Assembly (NCBI GenBank): GCA_933228895.1
Contig: OW121853.1
Coordinates: 123,524,133-123,588,132, forward strand
Direction: 5' to 3'
DNA from: Platycnemis pennipes
Lineage: Eukaryota > Arthropoda > Insecta > Odonata > Platycnemididae
Length of the DNA: 64,000 bases
Shown here: positions 1-11,746 of the stretch, piece by piece
How positions within the stretch are numbered: position 1 is the first letter of the stretch
Layout: each line of letters opens with the position of its first letter
Translations under genes and position numbers: made by a program
The notes under the pieces: model-generated
The model's input: only the letters and a program-made list of their open reading frames with translations
Told to the model about the DNA's origin: nothing
Databases searched by the model: none

Positions 1-635
1 TCAATATAAGGACTCTTTGCATGCACGAATCGAATTCATGACTCAAGGTCAGTCACCTTTTTCGCCGCGACGGTTTCGTGACGCGGTCGTTATTTTTAAA
101 ATAGGATGCGCTGTCCATCACAGGGATGAATAAGAGGAAGGGGGCGGGGATCTCTCCCTTCTCATCTACACCCTTCCTCCGCTCGTTAAAAAGGGCCATT
201 TGTCGTCTGACGTCAGCCGTGCTTCGACCATAGCAGCGCTAACTATGCGCCGCCCGGCGGGAATAACGAGAAGTCGTGTTCCCCCCAGATACTGCACCGA
301 CAGTCGGGCCATGTTTCGCACGCATCACGCATCAAACGTACCGATGCACCACCGCTTCTTCATTTGTCATTTTCTTAAAATTTTGCGCATAAAAGCAGTG
401 GATACGAAAGATGGAACGGAAAACGTTTAAGGAGCGAGTAGAGTGGAAACTTCAAATAGCAACGGTTACACGGGTTACGAGAAGTTATAGCCTCACCTAG
501 CCAGGACTAAATAAACAAAAGTCAAGTCGAGGTGAGGTGTTCTCAGGTAGTGTATATTAAAATTACGATAAAGATAACGTTAATAACGTAACGGATGTTT
601 CATGTTATCCCTCCACCTCAATGGAGTTTAACATT
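1..635. other. Unassigned sequence
   Basis: No gene or repeat family recognised. Positions 120-330 are GC-richer than the surroundings. A 76-residue open frame at 200-430 (+) has no recognisable domain and I do not call it a gene. Confidence 0.5.
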
Positions 636-941
636 CCTCTTCTTCCCCTCTTTTTGACCCGTACTTTCATCACTTTTTCCTATATCCCTTTACCTTATAT
701 CACGTCCTTCCACCACTTCTCTAGACTCCGTCCATCAATCCATTCTTCTCCACACGAACTCCTCATAAGCCCCTCCATACCACAATCGCCCCTTCCAGTC
801 CAAGTCCCTCGAACAAACAAATCCTAGCCTCCCTCCATAAAATGGTTTCAAGAAACTATTCCTTTACTTAAGATCCACACGCAACCACCCTCGAATAATG
901 CAAAGGGCAAGAAAATCGTCGCCTTCCATCCCGAATGGAAA
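636..941 (+). repeat. Unassigned dispersed repeat, copy 1
   Basis: A pyrimidine-rich stretch that is closely repeated in reverse complement at 6408-6705. The shared part runs from TTCTTCCCCTC to CGTCGCCTTCCATCCC with small indels between the copies. The indels break the short open frames in both copies, so coding potential is not conserved. The family is unknown; it could be a fragment of a retroelement or of a large DNA transposon. The duplication itself is visible in the sequence, but the identity is not. Confidence 0.7.
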
Positions 942-1280
942 ACCCATTTTCATCCGACTGTACAAAAAACTGTTACAACTGTTTTTAAATACGTATTTTC
1001 ACTGTACATACTTTCTACCAGCCAATCTATTTTTGATAGCCCCCCTGAGGAGTTCAAGTTCGATAATTCCCAAAGATACGGGACCAAATAGACCAATCAT
1101 CAGTCACTCGTATATCGAGGTCAAATGGAGAAACACTGCAGGTGAGTGATGCGGTCGTGGGCCAGGAACACCAGGAGAGAAGGTCACTTTAGCATAAGAC
1201 AATCGATTCTGCAAAGGCAACGTCTTCCCACCTCTTCTCCTTCTTCTATTTTACTTCATGGTGATTATCCTTTCCTGACC
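942..1280. other. Unassigned sequence
   Basis: Continues downstream of the 636-941 repeat. I see no family, RNA gene or convincing coding region in it. Confidence 0.45.
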
Positions 1281-1316
1281 ACGCAACCTCGATGTGGCCT
1301 GCAGGGTATTTTGTAG
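1281..1316 (+). repeat. Decayed LINE-A/B/C 3' end relic
   Basis: The short block GATGTGGCCTGCAGGGTATT followed by TTGTAGACG resembles the conserved 3' end of the LINE-A/B/C group (GGTGGCTTGCAGGGTAT then a TGTAGATG tail). The match is brief and diverged, so this is only a probable relic. Confidence 0.35.
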
Positions 1317-2097
1317 ACGAGGCGTGAATAAGACTTCATTTCATGCTTTGGAATGAATCAATGATGAAATTAAAAGTCCTTCAAGGGGGGGGGGAGGGTC
1401 GATCCATTTGACGTTGGTCGGAGACAGTCGCTTGTTTGGTATCGATCCAAAATCAAATTACACGCATTTCTACGAGGGATTGCATTTAAAATTAAAGGGA
1501 TTTCTTTTTGCACAAGATATGATTTTCTGTAAATGGCTAAAAAAATTAATTAGGCATAGCAAAAAATTTTTGGTGGTTTATATTGATATGGGTCAACGAT
1601 ACACACAAACGTAATGATAATACAAAGCAACAAATACTTCCATAGCGTTTTCTCGCTACCCTTATTACGATGATTATTGGTCATTTTAACGTCGTTAATA
1701 CTTCAACGCTTAAGTTGCTTTCTATTTCATAATTGATTTGAAAGTAATTATTTTTAGTTAAGTGTGGTATGCGATTTCAGATATCTATCTCATCATTGCT
1801 CGGATAGCGTGAATGTCTCGGAACTGATCTCCATGTCATACTTTTCTAAAGTTTCTGGTCATTCCCTAAGGATATGGCCGAGAGGGATGACGGGGAGATA
1901 TTCCGTAGGTGCACCCCGGGCTTCCTTAAGGTATACGGAATTTGACACTTCAGTATCAACCAAGAAACAGAATGACATCACAACTTTATACAAAGGTCTC
2001 TCTTTTCCGTAGAATTCTTTTTCTGTAGAACTGCGTAGAAAGAGAACTGTTTCTACACAACTTCTGTAGATTTCCTTACGTCCCTTGCGTATTGTTC
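1317..2097. other. Unassigned AT-rich sequence
   Basis: Contains an unbroken G run near 1387. Overlapping short frames on both strands at 1764-2155 have no recognisable product. Confidence 0.45.
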
Positions 2098-2436
2098 TAC
2101 ATTTGATCAAATTAACAAGATTAGAGAGATAGATTGTTGCATTGATAGATTTCAAATGTCATTTTATCCCGCGTACCATAAAAAACACAATAGGCAGCAT
2201 AGCAGAGGGATAAGAAGGTAAAATATTGTTAGTCTGTAGTGCATTATGCATGTATTAACAACCAATTCCTTCATTCCTATGTACCTAGATACTAATCATG
2301 CAGCAGCATGTGACCCTATTATCTAGCATGTCTCCATTAAATATCCTAGTTGCATGTGAATAGTGCATGTTTGGTGATATTCACCCCCTGCCAACCACCA
2401 TCGCGGTGACTTGCAGGGTATTGAGTGAATGTAGAT
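2098..2436 (+). mobile_element. LINE-C 3' fragment
   Basis: The fragment begins inside the last codons of the RT ORF. Translation gives FDQINKIREIDC followed by a decayed DRFQMSFYP, matching the C-terminus of the longer LINE-C copy at 13337. It continues through the 3' UTR block with CACCCCCTGCCA and ACTTGCAGGGTATTG and ends at GAATGTAGATG. It is strongly 5' truncated, as is typical for target-primed reverse transcription. Confidence 0.75.
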
Positions 2437-2867
2437 GTTCCACTGATAATCTGTGCGAAATTTTTCGGTAGGGCGCCTCTCCATCGTTTTTCTTTCGGGC
2501 CTTGTGCACCATGTACCGGTGCTCTGCATCAGAAGGCCTTCACCTCGCTTCTCTTCACGCCTTCACTCGAACACTGCACACTTCAATCCATCGCCTGAGC
2601 TCCTTCACTTTCCCGACCCACACAGACCCACGCATCCCAAACACCAATTTCAATCTCTTTGACTTTCAATGCTCCGCGACTTGGGATTCGCGTCGCAATA
2701 GAGCGAATGAATTGAGGCCAACGCATACTTTTTTAATTGCCTGCCTTGAGTTTGGACTCCGAAACCCAGTAACCCAATCATTGGATATCATTGTGAGGGA
2801 TCGGTGAGGACGGATTCTATCCGTGAACTCAATTCGACCATTCAGTTCTACACTGAGCAAGCGAGAA
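2437..2867. other. Unassigned sequence
   Basis: Overlapping short frames on both strands lack domains. No repeat family from elsewhere in the window was recognised here. Confidence 0.45.
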
Positions 2868-3507
2868 CTATTCCTCCTAGCACTTACAATATAAGTAATA
2901 ATGAATTAACAAAAGTGGAATCAATTAATTATCTTGAAATAAGATGACACATGATCTTTCCTGGGGTAAACACATACGCGAAATTATGGGTGAAACGAAT
3001 CGTAAACTGGGATTCGTCAAAAGAGCACTGGGTAAATGTGACGATCATGTACGAGAAATAAGCTACTTTTCCCTTGTTAGACCTCATTTTGAATATGCTG
3101 CCAGGGTATGGGATCCCTACCGAAACGGTCTAAATAATGAACTTGAACGTGTGCAGCGAAGATCGGCAAGACTTGTAAAGGGACGGTATGATAACCTTAT
3201 TAGCGACACCAGTCTATTAAATGAATTAAATTGGGAATCATTGTCAGATCGCAGGTTGAAATTAAGACCTAATCTCTTAAACAATTCCAAGACCATATTT
3301 TCAGTGTGATGTTAAAAATACTTTGCGAACCCCAACTTACTATGGTAGACTGAACCATAATCACAAAATTAGAGAAATTGATTGCCGAACGATACGCCGA
3401 TACGCCTACCTAACAACCTACACTTATCTCCTGTGCATCATATCATCCTTTGATATACGACCTGACACTTTTTCCAATTAAATTATCGCGTACATGTAGA
3501 TGTAGAA
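2868..3507 (+). mobile_element. LINE-A fragment (RT C-terminal part)
   Basis: Starts at the codons for the thumb-region stretch TYNISNNELTKVESINYL and runs through the post-RT region (LSWGKHIREIMGETNRKLGF, then AARVWDP and RRSARLVKGRYDN). The reading frame is open over 2944-3309. It is then lost, and similarity fades after about 3390, although a CATGTAGATGTAGA tail at 3493-3507 fits the LINE 3' end. The leucine codon in NNEL here shows that the TAA at the same place in the 25 kb copy is a mutation. Confidence 0.8.
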
Positions 3508-4154
3508 TTTATATTGTGTGTTTTTCTAGACACCAAAACGTTATACGAAACCACAGAGAATGTATATGAACCCGTAGCGTCATGCATAGGTTTTACTCAC
3601 TGTTCGGGTGTGGTATGTATGTACTTGGCGAACTCCCCCTCACCAAGCAGACCGACCTTCGGGTTGAACACTCTAGTTATCATCTTCTTTTTCGAGCGCT
3701 ATATTTGACGTCTTGGCAAGCAATAAACCAGTCACTATCATTTCATTCAAGGTCCTCGTATCACTAAGAATTTCAGTGGAGAAAAATCAACCACCGCCAC
3801 GACATATGATGTTACGAGTGAAAGGATTTGGACTTATCCACGACTGCGAAGGCCAAATATTTTTTTGGCAAACTTTTTACATGAAAATTCTGAGAGACAA
3901 AATGTTTAGGATTGTGGTATTACACAGCTGTGTATACTCAGAGCACCGTCCCATCATCATGAGTAATTTTCTTACGCAGGTCCTGGGTGTCTAACACTCT
4001 TCCATTGTTCCCACACTTTTAATTGCTGTATATCCTTCTCTATTCTATCAATCACTTCCCCACCTTCTCCTTCCTCTCATTACTCTCCCCTCCACTGCGC
4101 CTTTGTCTCCAGCACCCCCTACCCTTCGCTATTTCTAGAACAGCGATCCTAAAC
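3508..4154. other. Unassigned sequence
   Basis: Short frames at 3514-3708, 3582-3767 and 3713-3994 (+) overlap each other and have no recognisable domain. No repeat family assigned. Confidence 0.45.
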
Positions 4155-5134
4155 AATTAATAACACGAAGATCGAGAGCGTTGAAACCATACGGTATTTA
4201 GGAGTAACAATCACTAAAGATTTATCGTGGTGAAGACACATCCGGGAAACATGCGGCCGAGCGAAGAGAAAGCTAGGATTCATAAAAAGAGTAGGTACTT
4301 GGGAAATGTGATGAGAAGACAAAAGAGCGATGTCACTTTTCTCCAGTTAGCCCCCACCTTGAGTACGCAGCCAGTGTGTGGGATCCTAATGAATTGGGTT
4401 TGATCAGAGAACTAGACAGAGTGCAGGGTAGAGCAGCTAGGTTCGTCAAAAGCTGTTACGATAGGTTGAGTAGTGTTTCAGAATTAATAAAAGAATTAGG
4501 GTGGGAATCATTATCAGAGCGTAGATTAAAGTACAGATTAAATCTATTAGAGAAATTTCAATCGGATAGCTTTACTGAAGATGTTAGGCACATATTAAAA
4601 ACACCAGCGTATTCGACCAGTTTCTAAAAGATTCGACCAGAAAAATAAGATTAGAGAGATAGATTGTCGTACTGATTACATCCGTTGGTGTTACGATAGG
4701 TTGAGTAGTGTTTCAGAATTAATACAAGAATTAGGGTGGGAATCACAATCAGAGCGTAGGTTAAGGTACAGATTAAATATTTTAGAAAAATGTCAAATGT
4801 CAAAATGTCACACCAGCGTATTATGCTAGATTCGACCAGATAAATAAGATTAGAGAGATAGGTTGTCGTATTGATAGATTCAAAGGAATTTTTCCCACGT
4901 ACTATAAGAGAACACAATAGGCAGCAAAGCAAAGGGATAGGTAGGGGAAATATTTTAGAGTAGTCTGTAGTGCATGATGAATATATTAATCCCTTAAATA
5001 CTATAGATACTAACAATCCAGTTCCATGAGACCCTATAGTTGCTTGTTTGCATGTCGGTAGTGCATGCTTGGTGATCTTCACCCCCTGCCACACACCCTC
5101 GCGGTGGCTTGCAGGGAATTGTGTAGATGTAGAT
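4155..5134 (+). mobile_element. LINE-B 3' half with internal duplication
   Basis: Starts in the post-RT region (VETIRYLGVTITKDLSW) and includes an open stretch at 4376-4627 with WDPNELGLIRELDRVQGRAA and SVSELIKELGWESLSERRLK. About 240 bp of the 3' coding end is then repeated. GTTACGATAGGTTGAGTAGT occurs near 4455 and again near 4691, each followed by the same downstream codons, and the second copy has a further internal loss. The element ends with the LINE-B UTR (CTCGCGGTGGCTTGCAGG) and GTGTAGATGTAGAT. The duplication may come from unequal exchange between copies or template switching; I infer this and do not see it directly. Confidence 0.85.
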
Positions 5135-6102
5135 TAAACGCAAAACCATCCCTCCTGGGTCGCCGCAATCTACTGAAATCGGCAATATTTACTTCTGTGA
5201 TTAGTTGAATATAATTTAATTAACATTATAGTCATAAAAAGTTATAGCTTATTGGATAAAATCTGAAAAAGTCAACATTTTTTTAAATACCTGTAAAAAC
5301 TATCTCAGAGGGTGTTTCATCTGTTCAAACTCCTTGTAAACGATGCGGACAGTGGGGGAATTACTAAGAAAAGAAAGAAGACCTGGGTAGTGACCCGTAC
5401 ATTCCAATGTCTCACTTCCGATTGCGACAACGAGTTCCCGGGACTTCAATCTTGGAAATACTTGGAAAATAGGACGAGGTGACCCTTTCTTCTAGTCACC
5501 CCGCATTTGGTGTGGTGTGAAGGCACTGGATTCTAGAAAGACTGGATCCTCTCATCCACAGTAACTGATTTCGACACATCACGCTGGAATCTTCTCGCAA
5601 AATTTAACGCCCTCGGGAGCGAAAATTAGCGAGCAAGGGAGGAAATTCGCAATTACGTCCAAGATGACCCTTCGAATGACCTCACCGCCAGCGTTCGACT
5701 GGTTTTCCTAAGAAGCGACATCATTCTCTTAATCAGTATGGTGATGTTTTCACGAATAGCTTGTGAGATGGCTCACAATATTGAAAGCAATGACTTGTAA
5801 TTCGAAATATGAAGGTGTTTGCGATACTCGCCACCTTCCATTTAAAATTTACCACGGCATTTTACAGAAGAGGTTATCATAGGAATTTGATGAACTTTAA
5901 CAATAATGTGAAAGACCACGATACAGAGGCGTCAAAAAGAACCGAAACCATATCCTTGACCTGCTATATTCATCCTGAAGGTTAGTTTTGTCGGAGACGA
6001 TACTGGTCACCAAATTCACGTATCAGGATACGGGAAGAAAATCCCCATCCCTCTACCGCCTGTGGTTTCCCAGAAAGATCTGGTTTCCAGCAAGTGACCC
6101 CT
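5135..6102. other. Unassigned sequence
   Basis: No open frame above about 60 codons that I would support, and no repeat family recognised. AT-rich overall. Confidence 0.5.
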
Positions 6103-6395
6103 AATTACGCTAATATAGTTATCGTACCGTCCCTTTACAAATCTTGCCGATCTTCGCTGCACACGTTCAAGTTCGTTATTTAGACCGATTTCAAAGGGAT
6201 CCCATACACTGGCAGCATATTCCAATTGAGGTCTAACAAGGGAGAATTAGCTGATTTCTCGTACATGATCGTCACATTTATCCAGTACTCTTTTGACGAA
6301 TCCCAGTTTATGATTTGCTTGGCCCATTATTTCACGTATGTGTTTACCCCAGGAAAGATCATGTGCTAGTCTTATTCCAAGATGTTTAATGGATT
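6103..6395 (-). mobile_element. LINE-A internal fragment
   Basis: The reverse strand encodes LINE-A post-RT codons, including EYAASVWDPFEIGLNNELER and RRSARFVKGRYDNYISV. It is truncated at both ends: at 6395 it abuts the dispersed repeat, and at 6103 the frame runs into unrelated sequence without the LINE 3' UTR. The missing 3' end means it is a deletion derivative or rearranged, not a simple 5'-truncated insertion. Confidence 0.8.
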
Positions 6396-6407
6396 TTCAT
6401 ACGGGAT

Positions 6408-6705
6408 GGAAGGCGACGATTTTCTTGCCCTTTGCATTATTCGAGGGTGGATGCGTGTGGCTCTTGAGTAAAGGAATAAAAATAGTTTCTTGAAACCATT
6501 TTATGGAGGGAGGCTTTGTGTTGTTTGTTCGAGGGTCTTGGACTTGGACTGGAAGGGGCGATTGTTGTTTGGAGGGGCTTAAGAGGAGTTCGTGTGGAGA
6601 GGAATGGATTGACGGACGGAGTTTAGAGAAGTGGATGAAGGACGTGATATAAGGTAAAGGGATATAGGAAAAAGTGATGAAAGTTAGGGTCTTAGGGAGG
6701 GGAAA
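6408..6705 (-). repeat. Unassigned dispersed repeat, copy 2
   Basis: Reverse-complement copy of 636-941, differing by small insertions such as an extra AAGAC in the middle. An open frame of 112 codons at 6397-6735 (-) reads through it, but the counterpart frame is broken in copy 1. I do not interpret it as a protein. Confidence 0.7.
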
Positions 6706-7136
6706 AACTAAATTAATGGTGAAATTTCTTGTCAAGTGAAGAAAAACATACAGTGGGAACAGTTTTAAAAATGACCTTAATTTAGTAGAGGCGTCTCAAA
6801 TTTCAATTGTTCGCGGGGGTAAATCGATATATTTCGAGATTCGGGAATGGTCGCGGTGAGACGTTCGTCGAGCAGTGACCACCGCTTCGTGTCGTACGTT
6901 CGTGACGCAGGCAAGGGCACGGTGACCCCTCCCCTCAGGAGTGCAGTGGGGTGTGGGGGTTAATCTCCACTGCCGTTCCGACAAAAATCAATCGATACAG
7001 GAACAGAGGCCATCTCGGAATCTCCGAAACAAATCGACTGAATAATTTGCGTGGACAACTATGAGGGACGAACTAGCTGGAATGACTCATTCGAACTGTA
7101 TATCGGAAAAGAACCACGGCCAATGGCACCAACTCA
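6706..7136. other. Unassigned sequence
   Basis: Moderately GC-rich around 6830-6980. No gene or repeat family recognised. Confidence 0.45.
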
Positions 7137-7826
7137 TATCTACATCTATCTATATCTACACGATACCCTGCAAGCCACCGCGAGGGTGTGTGGCAGGGGG
7201 TGAAGGTCACCAAGCATGCACTACTAACAGGGAAACAAGCAACTATAGTGTCTCATGCAACTAGATTGTTAGTATCTATAGTATATAAGGGGTTAATACA
7301 TGCATCATGCACTACAGAATACTCTAAAGTATTTCCCATACCTATCCCTTTGCTATGCTGCCTATTTTTTTCACTTATAGTACGGTGGAAAAATGCCATT
7401 TTGAATATATCGGTACGACAATCTATCTCTCTAATCTCATTTATCTGGTCGAATCTAGCATAATACGCTGTTTTTTTTAATATGTTCCCAGTATCTTCAG
7501 TAAAGCTATCCGATTGAAATTTCTCTAATAGATTTAATCTGTATTTTAACCTACGCTCTGATAATGATTCCCACCCTAATTCTTTTATTTTTTTCTGAAA
7601 CGCTACTCAACCATTCATTAGGATCCCATACACTGGCTGCATACTCAAGGTGGGGCCTAACTAGTGAAAAGTAACATCCCTCTTTTGTCTTCTCATCACA
7701 TTTCCCTAGCACTCTTTTTATAAATCCTAGCTTTCTCTTCGCTCGGCCGCATATTTCCCTGATGTGTCTTCCCCACGATAAATATCTTATGGTTTCAACG
7801 TTTTCGATCTTCGTGTTACTAATTTT
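7137..7826 (-). mobile_element. LINE-B 3' half
   Basis: On the plus strand it begins with the inverted tail (ACATCTATCTATATCTACAC) and the inverted UTR block (CCTGCAAGCCACCGCGAGGG). On the reverse strand it carries codons for ARFDQINEIREI, ESLSERRLK and CGRAKRKLGFI. Several indels destroy the frame near 7590-7620. The 5' breakpoint lies near 7826. Confidence 0.85.
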
Positions 7827-7939
7827 GAATCTGTCTCAATAACTCTTGAATACTAACTCATGGTCATATCTACAGAACTAGCATTCAACAACATGGTAAA
7901 TATTCTACCAACATTGGGCGGCTCAGTCCTTGCCTACAG

Positions 7940-8488
7940 AGATCCTTTAGATTTGTGAAGGGACGGCACGATAGCATTATTAGCGTAACCAGTCTATGAA
8001 ATGATTTAAATTGGGAATCATTGTCAGATCGCAGGTTGAAATTTAGACTTAATCTCCAAAACAAATTCAAAGATCATATATTCATTGATGATGTTAAAAA
8101 TATTTTGCGAACCCCAACTTACTATCGTAGACTGGACCATAGTCACAAAATTAGATAAATTGATTGCCGAACTGACAGATTCAAAATGTCCTTTATTCCT
8201 CGTAAAATTAGGGATATGAATAACGGTGAATACATCCAATACGAGTGTAGCAATGGATTACATTGGTAGTTGCATGTTGGTATAAGGACTTAAAGCTAAC
8301 CCAACTAACAGCATGTTTTTGCATGTTCGCTTTGCTATTTTTATCTTTTTTGAAATAGTGAAGTTGAGACCAGTTTATAAATTCTAATCCTTTTTAATGC
8401 ATGATATGTAGTGCATGTTTGGTGGGAATTCACCCCCTACCACACACCTTTATGGTGGCTTACAGGGTATTATGTAGATGTAGATGTA
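7940..8488 (+). mobile_element. LINE-A 3' fragment
   Basis: Begins at RFVKGRHDSIISVTSL and reads through the end of the RT ORF, broken by indels. It includes LSDRRLKFRLNL, YRRLDHSHKIR and the terminal MSFIPRKIRDMN. It then continues into the LINE-A UTR and the TTATGTAGATGTAGATG tail. Confidence 0.85.
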
Positions 8489-8910
8489 CAGTTGCCCACC
8501 CAAGGTGAATCGATTCTCATTATAACCAATCCATGTTTCCCATATTAAACCCATAAGTTCTGCCTGTTTCCGTGCCATCCAGAATAGGGATTCTTTACCT
8601 ACCTCTTTCGTGCTAGTATTCTTTCCTCTGCAGCCTTCCTTAACATCCACCACTTCCTAAAAAGCCCTCTATCCAGTTTCTTTCCCTCCTAATTTTCTCG
8701 ACAAACTTCCTTTCACCTGGTGTTTAACGCAAAAACAGCAAAATGGTTAGCACATCCTTGGTACTCTTTCTCTTCATCCAGGTAAGCATCTTTATTATTC
8801 TCCACAATCATTTCTCAATAGACCTTTTTTCCGTCACAGAATTTTCTTTTCACACTCATGTTTCCGAAATGACCAGGATGTTTATAATGACGTGAAGCTA
8901 CTCTTCATAT
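8489..8910. other. Unassigned sequence
   Basis: No supported feature. Confidence 0.45.
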
Positions 8911-9319
8911 CAGAGCGTAGGTTAAAAGTACAGATTAAATCTATTAGAGAAATTTCAATCGGATACCTTTACTATGTATGTTAGGCACATATTAAAATCA
9001 CCAGCGTATTATGCTGGATTCAACCAGATAAATAAGATTAGAGAGATAGATTGTCGTACTGATAGATTCAAAATGGCATTTCCCCCCCGTACTGTAAGAT
9101 AACAGAATAGGCAACATAGCAAAGGGTGGGGGAAATATTTTTGAGTAGTCTGTAGTGCATGATGCATGTAATAATCCCGTAAATACTATAGATACTAACA
9201 ATCTAGTAGCATGAGACCCTAGTTGCTTGTTTGCATGTCAATAGGAAATGTTTGGTGTACTTCAAACCCCTGCCACACACCCTCTCGGTGGCTTGCAAGG
9301 TATCGTGTAGATGTAGATG
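8911..9319 (+). mobile_element. LINE-B 3' fragment
   Basis: Starts at TCAGAGCGTAGGTTAAA (the SERRLK codons) with a one-base insertion soon after. It carries the FDQINKIREIDCRTDRFKMA stretch, then the LINE-B UTR and the TCGTGTAGATGTAGATG tail. Confidence 0.85.
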
Positions 9320-10484
9320 AAGAATTCAACCCTCTTACTCTCCACTGAATTCTCGAGTGTTCCGTGTTCAGCCCTTGTAATGATTAATTTAATGTGCCAT
9401 TGTCCGACCGGATCCGGCGACTGAACAAATGGCAGGCACCCTGGGCGAAGGCGAGTGTGCCCCGCGCTGACCTTGGATGTGCTCGCGAACACATGGTCAT
9501 GTCTAATCAGCCTCCGCTAAACACAGCGCCACCTCCATTCTCCCTTCCCTCCTCTCTCCTCAGCTATCTCCTCCACCTTCAAGGTCGAGAGGGAAGATGC
9601 CTCGAGAGAAGAGTAAGTGACAACGAGACGGCGGTTGAGACCCACGAGAAGAACTGAAAACAGTACATACTACAGCGGGATCCTACTGATTTTTTAAAAA
9701 TGCAATGCATTGAAACTTATAGTTAAACGGCTCTTCAATCGAATTATTTCAAGGCGAATTAAGTAACTTCACCATCGAATGTGAATTTAATCGAGAAAAG
9801 ATGGAAAAACTAAGAAGAAAAATTTACCTGAGATTTTATTTTTTGCTGTATCATCCAGAGTTTTTGTATCCCAATGACCTAGTTTTCCTCCTGTCCATGT
9901 CGTTAAAAAAATATTTTCCGTCTACAATTACCGGTGCCGAGCCAGGCCGCAAGCTTTAAATCTCTCATGAATCATAAGGTGAGGACTGTAGGGCTTGATG
10001 GCGACAACCAAGGCAGGTTTTCACATAATTTTTCGAAAATGTTTCTAATTATAATTTTTTTAATTCATGGATTTTACGTTCTTTTCCCAAACTTTCCCAC
10101 CAGGTTTTCCTGAGGTTTCCACTGTAATTCCACTTAGGTTTCATCTGCAATGTCTCATGAGAAACATGCTTCATCGCACCATTTGAAAAGGAAAATAAAC
10201 TTTGAAGTAGAGAAAGAAAGTTGAGGAGGACATTCTGTGGCAAAAGACCAGCGCTTCCTTCGCAACACTTGAGCAAACAATCTCCTTAAAGAATCAACTG
10301 GGATGTGAGGTGATAAGTGGTCGCTTATGGTGGTCTTCCGAAAATGCCATCCTTCGAGAAAGAGAAAACTCGCAGCCCTCTCCATTCCGATGATGACAGA
10401 GATCCAAGCCGCATAATAAGACTCGCGAGATTTCCCATTTTCTCATGTTATGACGCCTTCAAAATACCTAAACAAGTCCCCCAC
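9320..10484. other. Unassigned sequence
   Basis: About 1.2 kb without an assigned element. The frame at 9394-9657 (+, 87 codons) and overlapping frames at 10049-10385 (-) have no recognisable domain. Polypyrimidine runs occur near 9530-9580. Confidence 0.45.
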
Positions 10485-11014
10485 AATGGGGGTGTTTACT
10501 CGGAACCGAAACCGCAATTTTGTACACGAAATCGTTATATGGAAACGAAAAAAGAATTTTAGTGAAAAAATTAATCTTCTACCCACAACCATTCACTCAT
10601 AAATCAAAAATTTAAATGAGCAAAAGGTGACGTCCACCGAAAAAGCTGCTTTGATACTATTTACGTCATTTTCCTCCCGTCCTTGACAGCTTTTAGGGGA
10701 AGGGAAGGGAGTGGAGGGGGTTCTCGGAAGGTCTGTCGTAACTGCTTCTGTTGGCAGAGTCAGCTGTCCCCTCCCCCCCCCCCCCCTTTGCGATAACTCG
10801 AAGTATCTTCGCGGGCTCAGTTGTGATTGGACGAAGTCGATATACGTCAGAGGTTGCACCACACCCACTTTGCCGAAAGGGTTAAAAACATCAGTTTTCC
10901 CCGCTTAATAACTCGAGAAATAATAGACGGATCAAAAAACGGAAAAATAGGCGTCTTTTTATTTTACAAACTCCATCATATTCGGCAATGAAAAATATGG
11001 TAAACGACCCCATT
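10485..11014 (-). mobile_element. MITE-1 copy 1
   Basis: A non-autonomous DNA-transposon-like element of about 530 bp. Its termini are AATGGGGGTGTTTAC on the left and GTAAACGACCCCATT on the right, an inverted repeat of about 15 bp. The body matches five other near-complete copies in this window, all lacking a transposase frame. An unusually long C run lies near 10770. No clear target duplication is visible, so the superfamily is open. Confidence 0.85.
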
Positions 11015-11364
11015 CCCTGGTTAGAAGGGCAAAACTTTAGCTGGAAAATAACGAAATAATACAATGTAGACTTGGGACATTTTTGCGAGTCTACAATAAC
11101 CTCTAAATGTAAACGCAAGATTTTAAAATAAAAGGAAATATCTAAAAGGCTGTTTTAGATAATTCCTTTTATGTTATGCTTGGCCCATAACCAGAAATAT
11201 TTGCACGCTTAAGATTTGAGCAAAATCTGCCTGGCTATATCTTAATTTGAGGTTGTATCGCTAGACAGTAATTCACTGTATTCCCTTGGTGAAATTAGGT
11301 AGTTTTCCAAAGAAAATTCGGTCGCGCAGGGACTAACAACATGATTGTTTGTGTCGTTGGAAAT
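11015..11364. other. Unassigned AT-rich sequence
   Basis: No supported feature between MITE-1 and the decayed LINE end. Confidence 0.45.
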
Positions 11365-11433
11365 ACATTATTGGTGTGGAGCTACCCACTGCCATACATC
11401 CTTGTGATAGCTGGTAGGGTAAAATGTAGATTG
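11365..11433 (+). repeat. Decayed LINE-A/B/C 3' end relic
   Basis: TTGGTGTGGAGC, ACCCACTGCCATACATCC, TGTGATAGCTGGTAGGGTA and ATGTAGATTGAG follow the order of the LINE 3' UTR block (TTGGTGA..CACC, CCTGCCACACACC, GTGGCTTGCAGGGTA, TGTAGATG), with many substitutions. It is probably an old insertion. Confidence 0.45.
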
Positions 11434-11473
11434 AGATCAAAATCTGAGGCTTCAATCGTGATTGAGTGGAAAC

Positions 11474-11573
11474 GGAACATGACTGCACTTGAAGAATGAG
11501 AAACTTCCACTGTGATATGGTTTATTACGACCAGGTTCTGAATTTCACAGCATCATCAGGTAACTCATATCAT
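11474..11573 (-). ncRNA. Hammerhead-ribozyme-like motif, left arm
   Basis: Read on the minus strand. Stem I is formed by TGATATG.GTTAC (11560-11572) with GTAAT....CATATCA (11513-11528), giving 5 proximal and 7 distal base pairs around an internal loop. The catalytic core CTGATGA lies at 11553-11559. A TGCTG/CAG stem II follows. Then comes GAAC in place of the canonical GAAAC, a minimal stem III with a CTG loop, and the cleavage triplet GTC at 11529-11531. One A of the GAAA core appears lost, so this copy may be inactive. Type I hammerheads with very short stem III are known from Penelope-like elements. The arm extends to about 11474 and is repeated inverted at 11747-11840. Confidence 0.6.
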
Positions 11574-11746
11574 ACGTGAACAAGCTTATATAGGGAGGCG
11601 GGGAGGAGAGGGTAGTAGGAATGGCCTGATGTCTGTTCCCTCCTCCTTTCTTTTCCCCTTCATCCGTCTCTTCTTTACTTCCCTACTCATCGAGGGGGTC
11701 TCACCACAATCTCCTTCCCACCTCCCAATATAATCTTGAGCATACA
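11574..11746. other. Spacer between inverted hammerhead-like arms
   Basis: Pyrimidine-rich on the plus strand (11630-11730) with no family match I can name. A 73-codon frame on the minus strand spans it but has no domain. Confidence 0.4.
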
